A DNA stretch of 21,903 bases from the NCBI GenBank assembly GCA_035532755.1, contig DATKQI010000260.1, positions 1 through 21,903 of the forward strand. Reading direction: 5' to 3'. This DNA comes from DATKQI01 sp035532755. Its GTDB lineage: Bacteria > Pseudomonadota > Alphaproteobacteria > Acetobacterales > Acetobacteraceae. This document shows positions 1 to 6,535 of this stretch, piece by piece; the stretch's first letter is position 1, and each line of letters begins with the position of its first letter. The notes under the pieces were generated by a model. That model worked only from the letters and a program-made list of their open reading frames with translations. It ran no database searches and was not told the origin of the DNA. Position numbers and translations under genes: made by a program.

Positions 1-82
1 GGGATTTACTCGATCGTACAATTTTGATTGTGCAATTTCGCCCATATCCTGTGGGTTTTCTATATCACAGAAAGGAAATACA
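1..82 (+). promoter_or_regulatory. AT-rich leader upstream of the first small gene
   Basis: This is a short AT-rich upstream region. It contains a small hairpin: GTACAAT (16-22), loop TTTG, ATTGTGC (27-33), seven pairs including one G-U wobble. A clear ribosome binding site, AAAGGAAA (71-78), lies just before the ATG at 83. Promoter hexamers cannot be assigned with confidence, since the window begins here. The hairpin could be an operator or simply AT-rich chance structure. Confidence 0.3.
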
Positions 83-388
83 ATGACAAAAAAACACAAA
101 AGGCACAAAAACCCAACAGAAACTTATGTTGTTGTTTCATACGAGCCTCTAGTATACTTCAATCATGGCGAGAATATTGTTAATTTATCAGATGCCCCCA
201 TCAAGTTCGGTGCACGTGTCCTCGAAGGAGTTAGTATATTTACTCAAGCACTTGATGGCAATTATCAAGTTGACAAAGCATTTGCCTTCCGGCATGATCC
301 GCCTATCGAACGAAGGGACGGACATGGCGCAGGGCATTTTGCAGAACCCGATCTTCACCGACGAAGAAAAGGCCCGCGAGTGGCTTGA
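83..388 (+). pseudogene. N-terminal part of an AT-rich gene of unknown function, probably truncated
   Basis: The reading frame opens at an ATG with a good ribosome binding site (AAAGGAAA) and codes for 101 residues. The first 65 to 70 residues use AT-rich codons and look like real protein: a lysine- and histidine-rich start (MTKKHKRHKN), then alternating hydrophobic stretches such as TYVVVSYEPLVYF. From about base 290 the frame enters GC-rich sequence and reads the transposase region out of frame, giving an Arg/Gly/His-rich tail that is probably artefactual. The natural C-terminus is therefore likely lost, and the junction near 285-300 may be the left edge of the inserted element. The family is not recognised. 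A real 101-residue protein overlapping the transposase start remains possible but less likely. Confidence 0.45.
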
Positions 389-1244
389 GACGCAGGTATG
401 GCCGAATGGCCCCGTTTGCCCGCATTGCGGCTCGACTGATCGCCTGACGCGCCTTCAAGGCTCGGCTCATCGTCCCGGCACCTTTCAGTGCAACGAATGC
501 CGCAAGCAGTTCACCGTGACGGTGGGCACTGTCTGCGAACGCTCCAAGATCGCCCTGACCAAATGGCTGATGGCGATGTATCTGCTTTCGGCCAGCAAGA
601 AGGGCATGAGCGCGCTGCAACTCTCCCGCATGCTCGGCATCAGCTATCAGTCCACCTGGTTTATGATGCACCGCATCCGCGAAGCGATGCGCGAAGGCAC
701 GCTTTCTGGCGGGATGGGCGGCCAGAACAAGGTGGTCGAGGTTGACGAAACCTATGTCGGCGGCAAGGCGAAGAATCGCAAGAACCATGTTCCGCCCAAG
801 GAGGCCGTGGTGGCGCTGGTCGAGCGCGACGGAAAGGTGCGCAGCTTCCATGTTGCCAACGTCAACAGCGAAACCCTCCGCCCAATCCTGGTCACTCAAA
901 TCAGCCGCACGTCCTACTTGATGACCGATGAAAGCACCGTCTATCCCAAGATCGGCAGCGAGTTTGGTGGCCACGGGACGGTCAACCACTCGATCGAGGA
1001 ATACGTGCGCGGCGGATTCTGGCATACCAACACGGTCGAAAACTACTTCTCCATCCTCAAGCGCGGCATCGTCGGCGTGTATCACCACGTCAGCCAATCC
1101 CACCTGAAACGCTATGTCGGCGAGTTCGATTTTCGCTACAACTCCCGCAACGTGTCTGACCTCGAACGCGCCGCCCTGGCGGCAGCCGGGATCGCGGGCA
1201 AGCGCCTCACTTATCGGCGGACTGGTCAAGTCGCGCACGCCTAG
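324..1244 (+). CDS. IS1595-family (ISXO2-like) transposase
   Basis: A DDE-type transposase of 306 residues, about the usual length for the family. The N-terminus carries a zinc ribbon, with CPHCGS followed by a CNEC pair. Next comes a helix-turn-helix-like stretch (KKGMSALQLSRMLGISYQS), then the ISXO2-like catalytic domain: first Asp in VEVDETYVGGK, second Asp in MTDES, and the acidic region in HTNTVENYFSILKRG. All key residues appear intact. The ATG at 324 is preferred because GAAGGGA (312-318) lies five bases upstream and MAQGILQNP resembles family N-termini. In-frame starts at 165 and 294 reach back into AT-rich sequence and lack such a site. Codon use is GC-rich, unlike the gene upstream. 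I could not find terminal inverted repeats, so the element's ends are undefined. A small gene with its own ribosome binding site follows 56 bases later, as in IS1595-family elements that carry passenger genes. Confidence 0.9.
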   Translation: MAQGILQNPIFTDEEKAREWLETQVWPNGPVCPHCGSTDRLTRLQGSAHRPGTFQCNECRKQFTVTVGTVCERSKIALTKWLMAMYLLSASKKGMSALQLSRMLGISYQSTWFMMHRIREAMREGTLSGGMGGQNKVVEVDETYVGGKAKNRKNHVPPKEAVVALVERDGKVRSFHVANVNSETLRPILVTQISRTSYLMTDESTVYPKIGSEFGGHGTVNHSIEEYVRGGFWHTNTVENYFSILKRGIVGVYHHVSQSHLKRYVGEFDFRYNSRNVSDLERAALAAAGIAGKRLTYRRTGQVAHA

Positions 1245-1300
1245 GCAGCAAGCGAGAGCGTTCCGACGCTGGCGCGCAATCCAGGAGAGGGACAATAAGA

Positions 1301-1672
1301 ATGCCTCCAACCATGCGGCTTGATATGATGCTTTCAGAACAGCGCACGCAACTTACGCTAACGCTTGTCATGGATGGCACCCAGCTAGGACACATCATTT
1401 TGGAAACACCCGAAGTAGAGGATGTAATCCACAAGATAGCTGCGGCTCGTGCATCTATGGCTGAGCGGGTGCCCCCTGAAATTGATCCTGGTTCACGTTT
1501 GTTCGCTGTTGATGACCCAATGTGGCGAACGAAGGTGCCTTCATCGGCACCGAAACCTGGAGTGGTGCTGGCCCTGCGCCACCCTGGCCTCGGATGGATA
1601 GCAAATTTGCTCCCTCCAGCAGAGACACGGGCGCTAGGTCAATCTTTGTTGGACTTATCGCGAGAACTATAG
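1301..1672 (+). CDS. Small protein of unknown function, possible passenger gene
   Basis: This encodes 123 residues from an ATG preceded by AGGAGAGG (1283-1290). Nothing in it points to a known enzyme. The N-terminal half looks like a beta-rich stretch (residues about 12-35, including LTLTLVMDGTQLG) followed by a helix (VEDVIHKIAAARASM). The C-terminal half has the pattern ALRHPGLGWIANLLPP and then a final helix. There is no signal peptide or membrane segment. It lies directly downstream of the transposase on the same strand and could be co-transcribed with it. Its 3' end overlaps the end of the convergent small gene by 34 bases. It looks like a soluble hypothetical protein with ordinary codon use. 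The coding call is fairly safe; the function is unknown. Confidence 0.6.
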   Translation: MPPTMRLDMMLSEQRTQLTLTLVMDGTQLGHIILETPEVEDVIHKIAAARASMAERVPPEIDPGSRLFAVDDPMWRTKVPSSAPKPGVVLALRHPGLGWIANLLPPAETRALGQSLLDLSREL

Positions 1673-1818
1673 CGCTGAATGCGGTCATCATTGCGTCCTT
1701 TTGTGGAGGCGTGAGCCTTGATTGGCTTGCGCCCCATCACCTTTCGCGCCATCGCTTCAAACCGCTCCCATGCATCGGGGGTGAATCCAGCGCCCACCAC
1801 CTTAGGTTCCTTGCTCAT
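1639..1818 (-). CDS. Small basic protein of unknown function
   Basis: This encodes 59 residues from the ATG whose complement is CAT at 1816-1818, with a weak GGGAT upstream. The central part (TPDAWERFEAMARKVM) reads as an amphipathic helix. The C-terminal 25 residues are rich in Lys, Arg, Ser and Asp and probably disordered. The reading frame continues upstream to 1911, but that extension has no good start signal and lies opposite the HEPN-like gene. The start codon overlaps that gene's proposed start head to head (shared CATG at 1816-1819), so at least one of the two starts may be wrong. The 3' end overlaps the gene at 1301-1672. It might be a small regulatory partner of a neighbour, but nothing in the sequence proves this. 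Confidence 0.4.
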   Translation of the reverse strand: MSKEPKVVGAGFTPDAWERFEAMARKVMGRKPIKAHASTKGRNDDRIQRYSSRDKSNKD

Positions 1819-2355
1819 GCCAGATCCCATAAAGACCAAGGCTAATATAAGTGGGCCACTAACCGATTGCCATTTTTCCTTGCTCGGAAGGGTGCTGGCG
1901 GCATGGAGCATGGTCGAACTTCGACTCGCATTTACAGTGGCGTTGGTCAGCGGCGCGAAGGTTAGATCAATCCTTTTTGCCTTTCAGAATATGACCATCA
2001 GGGCAAAACTAGACACTGCTGGGTCCGTAGTCAGCGCCGAGAGAATCCAAGGATATGAAGAAATGCGGGCCGTATTTCTCCCGCTCTTGGATGAGGCCAG
2101 AAAACTCTCAGGCGTTCGTCACGCTGCGGCGCATTCTGTGTGCTTGGTCTCACAGCCAGAGGCCGCATGGTCGCCGTCGATATCGAATCCAGGGGGGAGC
2201 GCGCGCAAATCGGACGGATAGCATGGAGCGTAGGAGAATTTGAAACCGCCATCAGGCGCCTCCACGATCTCACCGCAGAACTGAAGGCCATCGGCGATGA
2301 CTACCGCTGGAGGGGCGGGGGAGCGATCGACCTCGGAGACCCCGACTTTTCGTAA
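1817..2355 (+). pseudogene. HEPN-like protein gene with a single-base frameshift
   Basis: Two adjacent frames make one sensible protein of about 179 residues if one G is restored in the GAGGCC stretch near 2158-2163. The first frame runs from the ATG at 1817 to about residue 117 (SVCLVSQPE) and then degenerates, ending at 2221. The second continues as GRMVAVDIESRGERAQIGRI to a TAA at 2355. The N-terminal part is helical (LLGRVLAAWSMVELRLAF) and contains R101-HAAA-H106, an R-x4-H pattern typical of HEPN domains, which are often RNA-cleaving toxins or defence effectors. The second residue of the usual RN-x3-H form is His instead of Asn. There is no slippery heptamer, so programmed frameshifting is unlikely; mutation or a sequencing error fits better. 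The start is uncertain because no good ribosome binding site precedes it. The HEPN assignment rests on the motif and helical context only. Confidence 0.55.
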
Positions 2356-2565
2356 ATGTCGCATTTGCTTTTTCAAGTTGATAGTTGCCCACTTGATAAT
2401 GAGAATAGACGCCAGTATCTTGTGACTCCATGGTACTCTGGAGAGCCATCTTTCACAAAAAATCTAGATGAGGCGTTCAAATTTAGATCAGGGAAAGCAG
2501 CAAGAGATGCTGGCGAGAGCACTGGTCGGCAGTTTCAAGTGTTGCCGATATCTAATCTAACGTAA
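2356..2565 (+). CDS. Small AT-rich protein of unknown function
   Basis: This encodes 69 residues. Its ATG directly abuts the TAA stop of the preceding HEPN-like frame, suggesting co-transcription and possibly translational coupling. Codon use is more AT-rich than in any chromosomal gene to the right, similar to the first gene of the window. The sequence (RRQYLVTPWYSGEPSFTKN, then a helix DEAFKFRSGKAARDA, then a short strand FQVLPI) suggests a compact alpha/beta mini-domain. There is no signal peptide or membrane segment. The family is not recognised. Its position right after a presumed HEPN effector makes a partner role conceivable, but that is only inference from order. Confidence 0.5.
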   Translation: MSHLLFQVDSCPLDNENRRQYLVTPWYSGEPSFTKNLDEAFKFRSGKAARDAGESTGRQFQVLPISNLT

Positions 2566-2593
2566 CGATTAACGCTCAATATTGGTATCTTTG

Positions 2594-3295
2594 ATGAATG
2601 AGATTTTACAATTCTTGCTGCAATCCATCTTCGGTGCTCTGCTGGCTCTGGTGTTCCTCGGCCTCGCGCCATCGAAGCTCGGCGAAAAATTTCTGAACCA
2701 TCACCTTGAGCGTAAGCTGTCGGCGCTGAAGCACGATCAGAACGAGCAGATTGAGAAGCTCAAAACCAAGCTCGCCCATCTCGGGGACCGAGGGGTTAGA
2801 TCAAATGAGAGGGAGTTTAGGGCGATAGAGGCTGCCTGGGAGCACTTTCTAGATGCCTATGGAGCCACCATGCAATGCGCCATAGCCTACATGCAGCATC
2901 CTGATTTTCAAGGGCTCTCAGACATAGAGGCTAGACAATATCTGGAATCAAGCGATTTGTCGGATCGTCAGCGCCAGGCAGTTATGAGCGAAGCCAATCG
3001 GAATAAGGCGTTTTCACGTTTTATCGAGATCAATCAGATTAGTAAGGCTGGTCTGGCGATCTACAATGCACGCAACTTGATCGGCAAGCAGGCGATTTTT
3101 ATTCCGGACGACCTACTGGCGTCATTCGAAGCGATGATGAAGAGGCTATCCGCCGCGCAGATACAGCGCTCTATTGAGCCTCAATACGGTGCTTCTGGTC
3201 TTAATGATGCCACGTGGCTGATCACGAACGGAGAAAGCGAACGTACCTCGCTTCTGGCGGCCGTACGCGAACGTATTTCCGGTTATTCAGGGTGA
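2594..3295 (+). CDS. Membrane-anchored coiled-coil protein of unknown function
   Basis: This encodes 233 residues from the ATG at 2594; a TTG at 2582 in the same frame is an alternative, and neither has a strong ribosome binding site. Residues 5-25 form one hydrophobic membrane segment (FLLQSIFGALLALVFLGL). It is followed by a basic, heptad-like coiled coil at about 38-63 (LERKLSALKHDQNEQIEKLK) and then a mainly helical soluble domain starting at RSNEREFRAIEAAWEHF. A conserved-looking patch, YNARNLIGKQAIFIPDDL, lies at about 157-174. The layout suggests an inner-membrane anchor with a large cytoplasmic part. I recognise it as a recurring hypothetical protein type but not as a named family. 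It is the last gene of the accessory island; a defence or sensing role is possible but unproven. Confidence 0.75.
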   Translation: MNEILQFLLQSIFGALLALVFLGLAPSKLGEKFLNHHLERKLSALKHDQNEQIEKLKTKLAHLGDRGVRSNEREFRAIEAAWEHFLDAYGATMQCAIAYMQHPDFQGLSDIEARQYLESSDLSDRQRQAVMSEANRNKAFSRFIEINQISKAGLAIYNARNLIGKQAIFIPDDLLASFEAMMKRLSAAQIQRSIEPQYGASGLNDATWLITNGESERTSLLAAVRERISGYSG

Positions 3296-3574
3296 CTCCT
3301 GCTGGGGTGGTTTCGATAGGTGTCTTCCGCGCGGGTGTTTAGCAATCTAGCTGGTGCGTTCTAGCAGAAGAGATTGAGCCGGGCGTTGTGGGCAGTGCAG
3401 GCGGCGCCGTGCCGGCCTGCTCCAATAAACCGGGTGGTTCGCGGGGCCACCCCCAGATTTGTCAGGGGCGCACCGCGTCGATATACGGAGCCGGGGCACG
3501 GCAGGGCTGTGTCGGTCGATTAACCGGCCGCCGCTGAATGCCGTGCCAATTGTTGATAACGAGGGGACGTTCAG
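3296..3574. other. Intergenic junction between accessory island and TRAP genes
   Basis: No convincing gene lies here. On the minus strand, 3361-3519 is open for 53 codons without a start; its end (GAACTAHNARLNLF is close, actual GAACTAHNARLNLFC then stop) resembles the tail of an insertion-sequence transposase and may be a remnant. GGGTGG (3432-3437) and CCACCC (3447-3452) could pair as a weak hairpin without a following T-run. Closer to the TRAP gene is a 9-bp inverted repeat, annotated separately. Base composition rises from the AT-rich island to chromosomal GC across this stretch, so this is the likely right boundary of the island. Confidence 0.4.
3495..3547 (+). promoter_or_regulatory. 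Inverted repeat in the leader of the TRAP operon
   Basis: GGCACGGCA (3495-3503) and TGCCGTGCC (3539-3547) are perfect 9-bp inverted copies. Between them is a smaller hairpin, GTCGGT (3511-3516) with ACCGGC (3523-3528). The outer arm ends 27 bases before the TRAP start codon. It could be a pair of operator half-sites or a structured RNA leader. A further GCCGTGCC lies at 3406-3413. Confidence 0.35.
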
Positions 3575-4591
3575 ATGACGGCAGGGATTTCACGCAAGCA
3601 GTTTCTGATCGGCGCCGGGGCGGCGGCCGGGGCGGCCCTTGCGCCCGGGTTCGCGCGCGCGGCGCGGCCGTTCGTGATCAAGCTCGGCCTCGATGTGCCG
3701 CTCGACCATCCGACGGCGGTGAACGCGACCGAGGCCGGCAAGCGCATCGGCGCGGAAACCAAGGGGCGGGTCCGGGTTCAGGTGTTTCCGAGCAACCAGC
3801 TCGGCGACGACACGCACATGCTCTCCCAGGTCCGTTCGGGCGCGATCCAGATGATGGGGATCGGCGACAACATCCTCTCGAGCCTGGTGCCGAGTGCCGC
3901 GATCGACAATGTCGGCTTCGCGTTCAAGGATATCGACACCGCGTGGAAGGCGCTCGACGGCAAGGTGGGCGATGTCGTGCGCGCGGATATCATGAAGCTG
4001 GGGCTTTTCCCGATGCGCCGCATCTGGGACGAGGGGTTCCGCCAGGTCACCACCAGCACCAAGCCGATCAAGGCGCCGGCCGACCTGAAAGGCTTCAAGA
4101 TCCGCGTTCCGCCCAGCCCGATCTCGGTGTCGCTGTTCAAATACCTCGGCGCGGCGCCCACCTCCCTGAACATCGCCGAGCTGTATACCGCCCTGCAAAC
4201 CAAGGTGGTCGATGGCCAGGAGAATCCGCTGGGCCTGATCGAGACCCAGAAATTCTACCAGGTGCAGAAATACTGCTCCATGACCAACCACATGTGGGTG
4301 GGCTACTGGATGCTGGTGAACGGCGCGTTCTGGAAGAGCCTGCCCGCCGCGGACCGAAAGATCGTCGAGGCGGTGTTCGACGAGCAGGCGCCGAAGCAGC
4401 GCACCGCCAACAATACGCTGAACAACTCGCTGCAAGGCAAGCTCACCGCGCAGGGCATGAAGTTCAACACGACCGACCCCAAGGCCTTCCAGGCCGCGCT
4501 GATCAAATCCGGCTTCTACAAGGAGTGGCAGGGCAAGTTCAGCCCGGCGCTGTGGTCGGCTCTCGAAGCCTATACCGGCAAGCTCGCCTGA
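3575..4591 (+). CDS. dctP: TRAP transporter substrate-binding protein, DctP family
   Basis: A periplasmic binding protein of 338 residues that captures an organic acid and delivers it to the TRAP permease encoded next. The ATG follows GAGGGGA (3561-3567). Residues 1-30 are a signal peptide with a Tat-like start (SRKQFL, with RK in place of RR) and likely cleavage after FARA. The mature protein shows DctP features: an N-terminal LGLDVPLDHP strand, EAGKRIGAETKGRVRVQVFP, SNQLGDD, and the substrate-clamping segment LKGFKIRVPPSP with Arg177, the residue that in this family usually forms a salt bridge with the ligand carboxylate. VVDGQENPL also fits the family. It is eight bases upstream of the fused permease and clearly in one operon with it. 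The substrate cannot be read from sequence; C4/C5 dicarboxylates or other organic acids are typical. Confidence 0.93.
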   Translation: MTAGISRKQFLIGAGAAAGAALAPGFARAARPFVIKLGLDVPLDHPTAVNATEAGKRIGAETKGRVRVQVFPSNQLGDDTHMLSQVRSGAIQMMGIGDNILSSLVPSAAIDNVGFAFKDIDTAWKALDGKVGDVVRADIMKLGLFPMRRIWDEGFRQVTTSTKPIKAPADLKGFKIRVPPSPISVSLFKYLGAAPTSLNIAELYTALQTKVVDGQENPLGLIETQKFYQVQKYCSMTNHMWVGYWMLVNGAFWKSLPAADRKIVEAVFDEQAPKQRTANNTLNNSLQGKLTAQGMKFNTTDPKAFQAALIKSGFYKEWQGKFSPALWSALEAYTGKLA

Positions 4592-4599
4592 CACGCTGA

Positions 4600-6444
4600 A
4601 TGGCCCGGCAAGCGCATGGACCGGCCGCCCTTCTGCGGCGGCTGGACTGCCTCGTCGACTGGGTGACGCAGGGGCTGGCGGCAGCCCTTGTCGTCATCGA
4701 GATCGCCATCCTGTTTGCCGGGATCATCTGGCGGTACGTGCTCGACAAGCCGCTGATCTGGTCGAACGAGCTGGCGGAGATCCTGTTCCTCTGGCTGGTC
4801 AGCCTGGGGGCGGCCGTCGCGCTGCGGCGCGGCGAGCATATGCGCATGACGGTCCTGGTCGCCCGCCTTCCGCCCGCATGGCAGCGGTTTCCGGCCCGTC
4901 TCGCCGGGCTGATCGTGGCGGTGTTCACCCTGGAACTGATCGTGCCGGGGATCGGCTACATGCGGGAGCAGCAGGCGATCACCACGCCGACGCTGCATAT
5001 CCCCGGCTCGTGGGAGGTTGCGGGGCAACTGCTGGCGCTGGCGCTGCTGTTCTATATCGCACTGCGGCAACTGTTCGAGGGCGTGACCTGGCGGGAGCTG
5101 CTCATCACCGCCGCGATCGGCGCGGCCGTCGGCCTCGGGCTCTGGGCCGCCGAGCCTTTGCTCTACGCCATCGGCAACGGCGATCTTGTCGTGTTCTTCG
5201 TGGTCATCGTCGGGGCCTGCATCTTCGCGGGCGTGCCGATCGCGTTCAGTTTCGGCATCGCGACGACCGGCTACATCTATTTCACCTCCGCGATTCCGCT
5301 TTCGGTCGTTGTCAGCCAGATGGATCAGGGCATGGCCTCGATCGAGCTGCTGGCGGTGCCGATGTTCGTCATCCTCGGGCTGCTGCTGGAAATGACCGGC
5401 ATCGCCCGTGCCCTGGTCGATCTGCTGAGCGCGCTGGTCGGCAACCGGCGGGGCGGGCTGTCCTATGTGCTGATCGGCGCGATCTACCTGATCGCGGGCA
5501 TTTCCGGATCGAAGGCGGCGGACCAGGCGGCGGTGGCGCCGGTGCTGCTGCCGGAGATGAAGCGGCGCGGCGCGCATCCGGGCGAGCTGGTCGCCCAGCT
5601 TGCCTCGGCCGCCGCCATGTCCGAGACGATCCCGCCAAGCCTCGTGCTGATCATCGTCGGCGCCGTGACGGGCGTTTCCACCGCGGCGCTGTTCACCGGC
5701 GGGCTGCTGCCGGCCGCGGTCTGCGCGCTCGGGCTGATCATCCTGATCTTCTTCCGCAGCCGCGGCGAACACCCGAGCGGCGCTTCGGTGGCGGCGCGCG
5801 AAACCCTGCGGCTGTTCGTGGTGGCCGTTCCCGCGCTGATCCTGCCGTTCCTGATCCGCTATGCGGTCCTGGCCGGCATCGCGACCGCGACCGAGGTGGC
5901 GACCATCGGCGTGGTCTACGCGGCGATCGTCGGCATCGCGATCTATCGCTGTTTCGACTGGCGGCGGGTGTTTCCGATCCTGGTGGAGACGGCGGCGCTG
6001 TCCGGGGCGATTCTCCTGATCATCGGGGCGGCGAGCGCGATGGCGTGGGCGCTGACCCAGGCCGGTTTCGCCCAGACCCTGACCGGGATGATGACCGGAC
6101 TGCCGGGCGGCAAATACGGGTTCATGGCGGTCTCGATCCTGCTGTTCATCGTGCTTGGCAGCGTTCTGGAGGGGCTGCCGGCGATGGTGCTGTTCGGCCC
6201 GCTGCTGTTTCCGATCGCCCAGCATGTCGGCATCAACGTGGTGCAGTATGCGATCGTCTCGATCCTGGCGATGGGCATCGGGCTGTTCTCGCCGCCCTTC
6301 GGCGTGGGGTTCTATCAGACCTGCCTGATCAGCAAGACATCGAGCGACGAGGCGCTGGGGCGAATCTGGCCGTACATGGCGACGCTGGTGATCGCGCTGA
6401 TCGTGGTCGCTGCGGTGCCGTGGATTTCGATCGGGTTTCTGTAG
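4600..6444 (+). CDS. dctQM: TRAP transporter permease, fused small and large subunits (DctQM)
   Basis: One 614-residue membrane protein joins the two TRAP permease subunits that are often separate. Residues 1-165 are the DctQ part with four predicted membrane helices and the segment WRYVLDKPLIWSNELAEIL (44-62). Helices at about 168-192 link to the DctM part (about 195-614), which has the typical GVPIAFSFGIA, the motif SGSKAADQAAVAPVLLPEM (302-320) and SETIPPSLVLIIVG (341-354). DctM drives sodium-coupled import using ligand delivered by the binding protein. The start ATG is eight bases after the dctP stop and has no strong ribosome binding site, so coupling to dctP translation is likely. Total length is in the normal range for QM fusions. 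The gene ends close to a convergent CoA-transferase gene. Confidence 0.93.
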   Translation: MARQAHGPAALLRRLDCLVDWVTQGLAAALVVIEIAILFAGIIWRYVLDKPLIWSNELAEILFLWLVSLGAAVALRRGEHMRMTVLVARLPPAWQRFPARLAGLIVAVFTLELIVPGIGYMREQQAITTPTLHIPGSWEVAGQLLALALLFYIALRQLFEGVTWRELLITAAIGAAVGLGLWAAEPLLYAIGNGDLVVFFVVIVGACIFAGVPIAFSFGIATTGYIYFTSAIPLSVVVSQMDQGMASIELLAVPMFVILGLLLEMTGIARALVDLLSALVGNRRGGLSYVLIGAIYLIAGISGSKAADQAAVAPVLLPEMKRRGAHPGELVAQLASAAAMSETIPPSLVLIIVGAVTGVSTAALFTGGLLPAAVCALGLIILIFFRSRGEHPSGASVAARETLRLFVVAVPALILPFLIRYAVLAGIATATEVATIGVVYAAIVGIAIYRCFDWRRVFPILVETAALSGAILLIIGAASAMAWALTQAGFAQTLTGMMTGLPGGKYGFMAVSILLFIVLGSVLEGLPAMVLFGPLLFPIAQHVGINVVQYAIVSILAMGIGLFSPPFGVGFYQTCLISKTSSDEALGRIWPYMATLVIALIVVAAVPWISIGFL

Positions 6445-6535
6445 AGGTTTCGCTCGCTCGTTCGGGCGGCGGGCCTGGATGCCGTGCCTTCGCCGGCATG
6501 ACCGGGAGAGGGGTCGGCGTTTCGGCCGGTCGGCA
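6445..6535. repeat. Convergent intergenic region with a dispersed-type palindrome
   Basis: The stretch between the permease and the convergent CoA-transferase contains ATGCCG (6479-6484), a nine-base loop and CGGCAT (6494-6499), flanked by CCTGG before and GACCGGGAGAG after. The pattern (CTGGATGCC, then GGCATGACC) resembles the short intergenic palindromic elements scattered in alphaproteobacterial genomes. It may also act as a weak terminator for either gene; there is no T-run. Confidence 0.45.

Noticed and set aside
244..270. Hairpin ACTTGAT / ATCAAGT inside the first gene as a possible transposon end
   Set aside because: No matching inverted copy was found to the right of the transposase, and the hairpin lies inside plausible coding sequence.
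303..1310. A 335-codon minus-strand open frame opposite the transposase
   Set aside because: The plus strand has all transposase motifs; the opposite frame shows none.
2140..2180. Programmed frameshifting in the HEPN-like gene
   Set aside because: No slippery heptamer or downstream pseudoknot is visible; a simple one-base deletion explains the frames.
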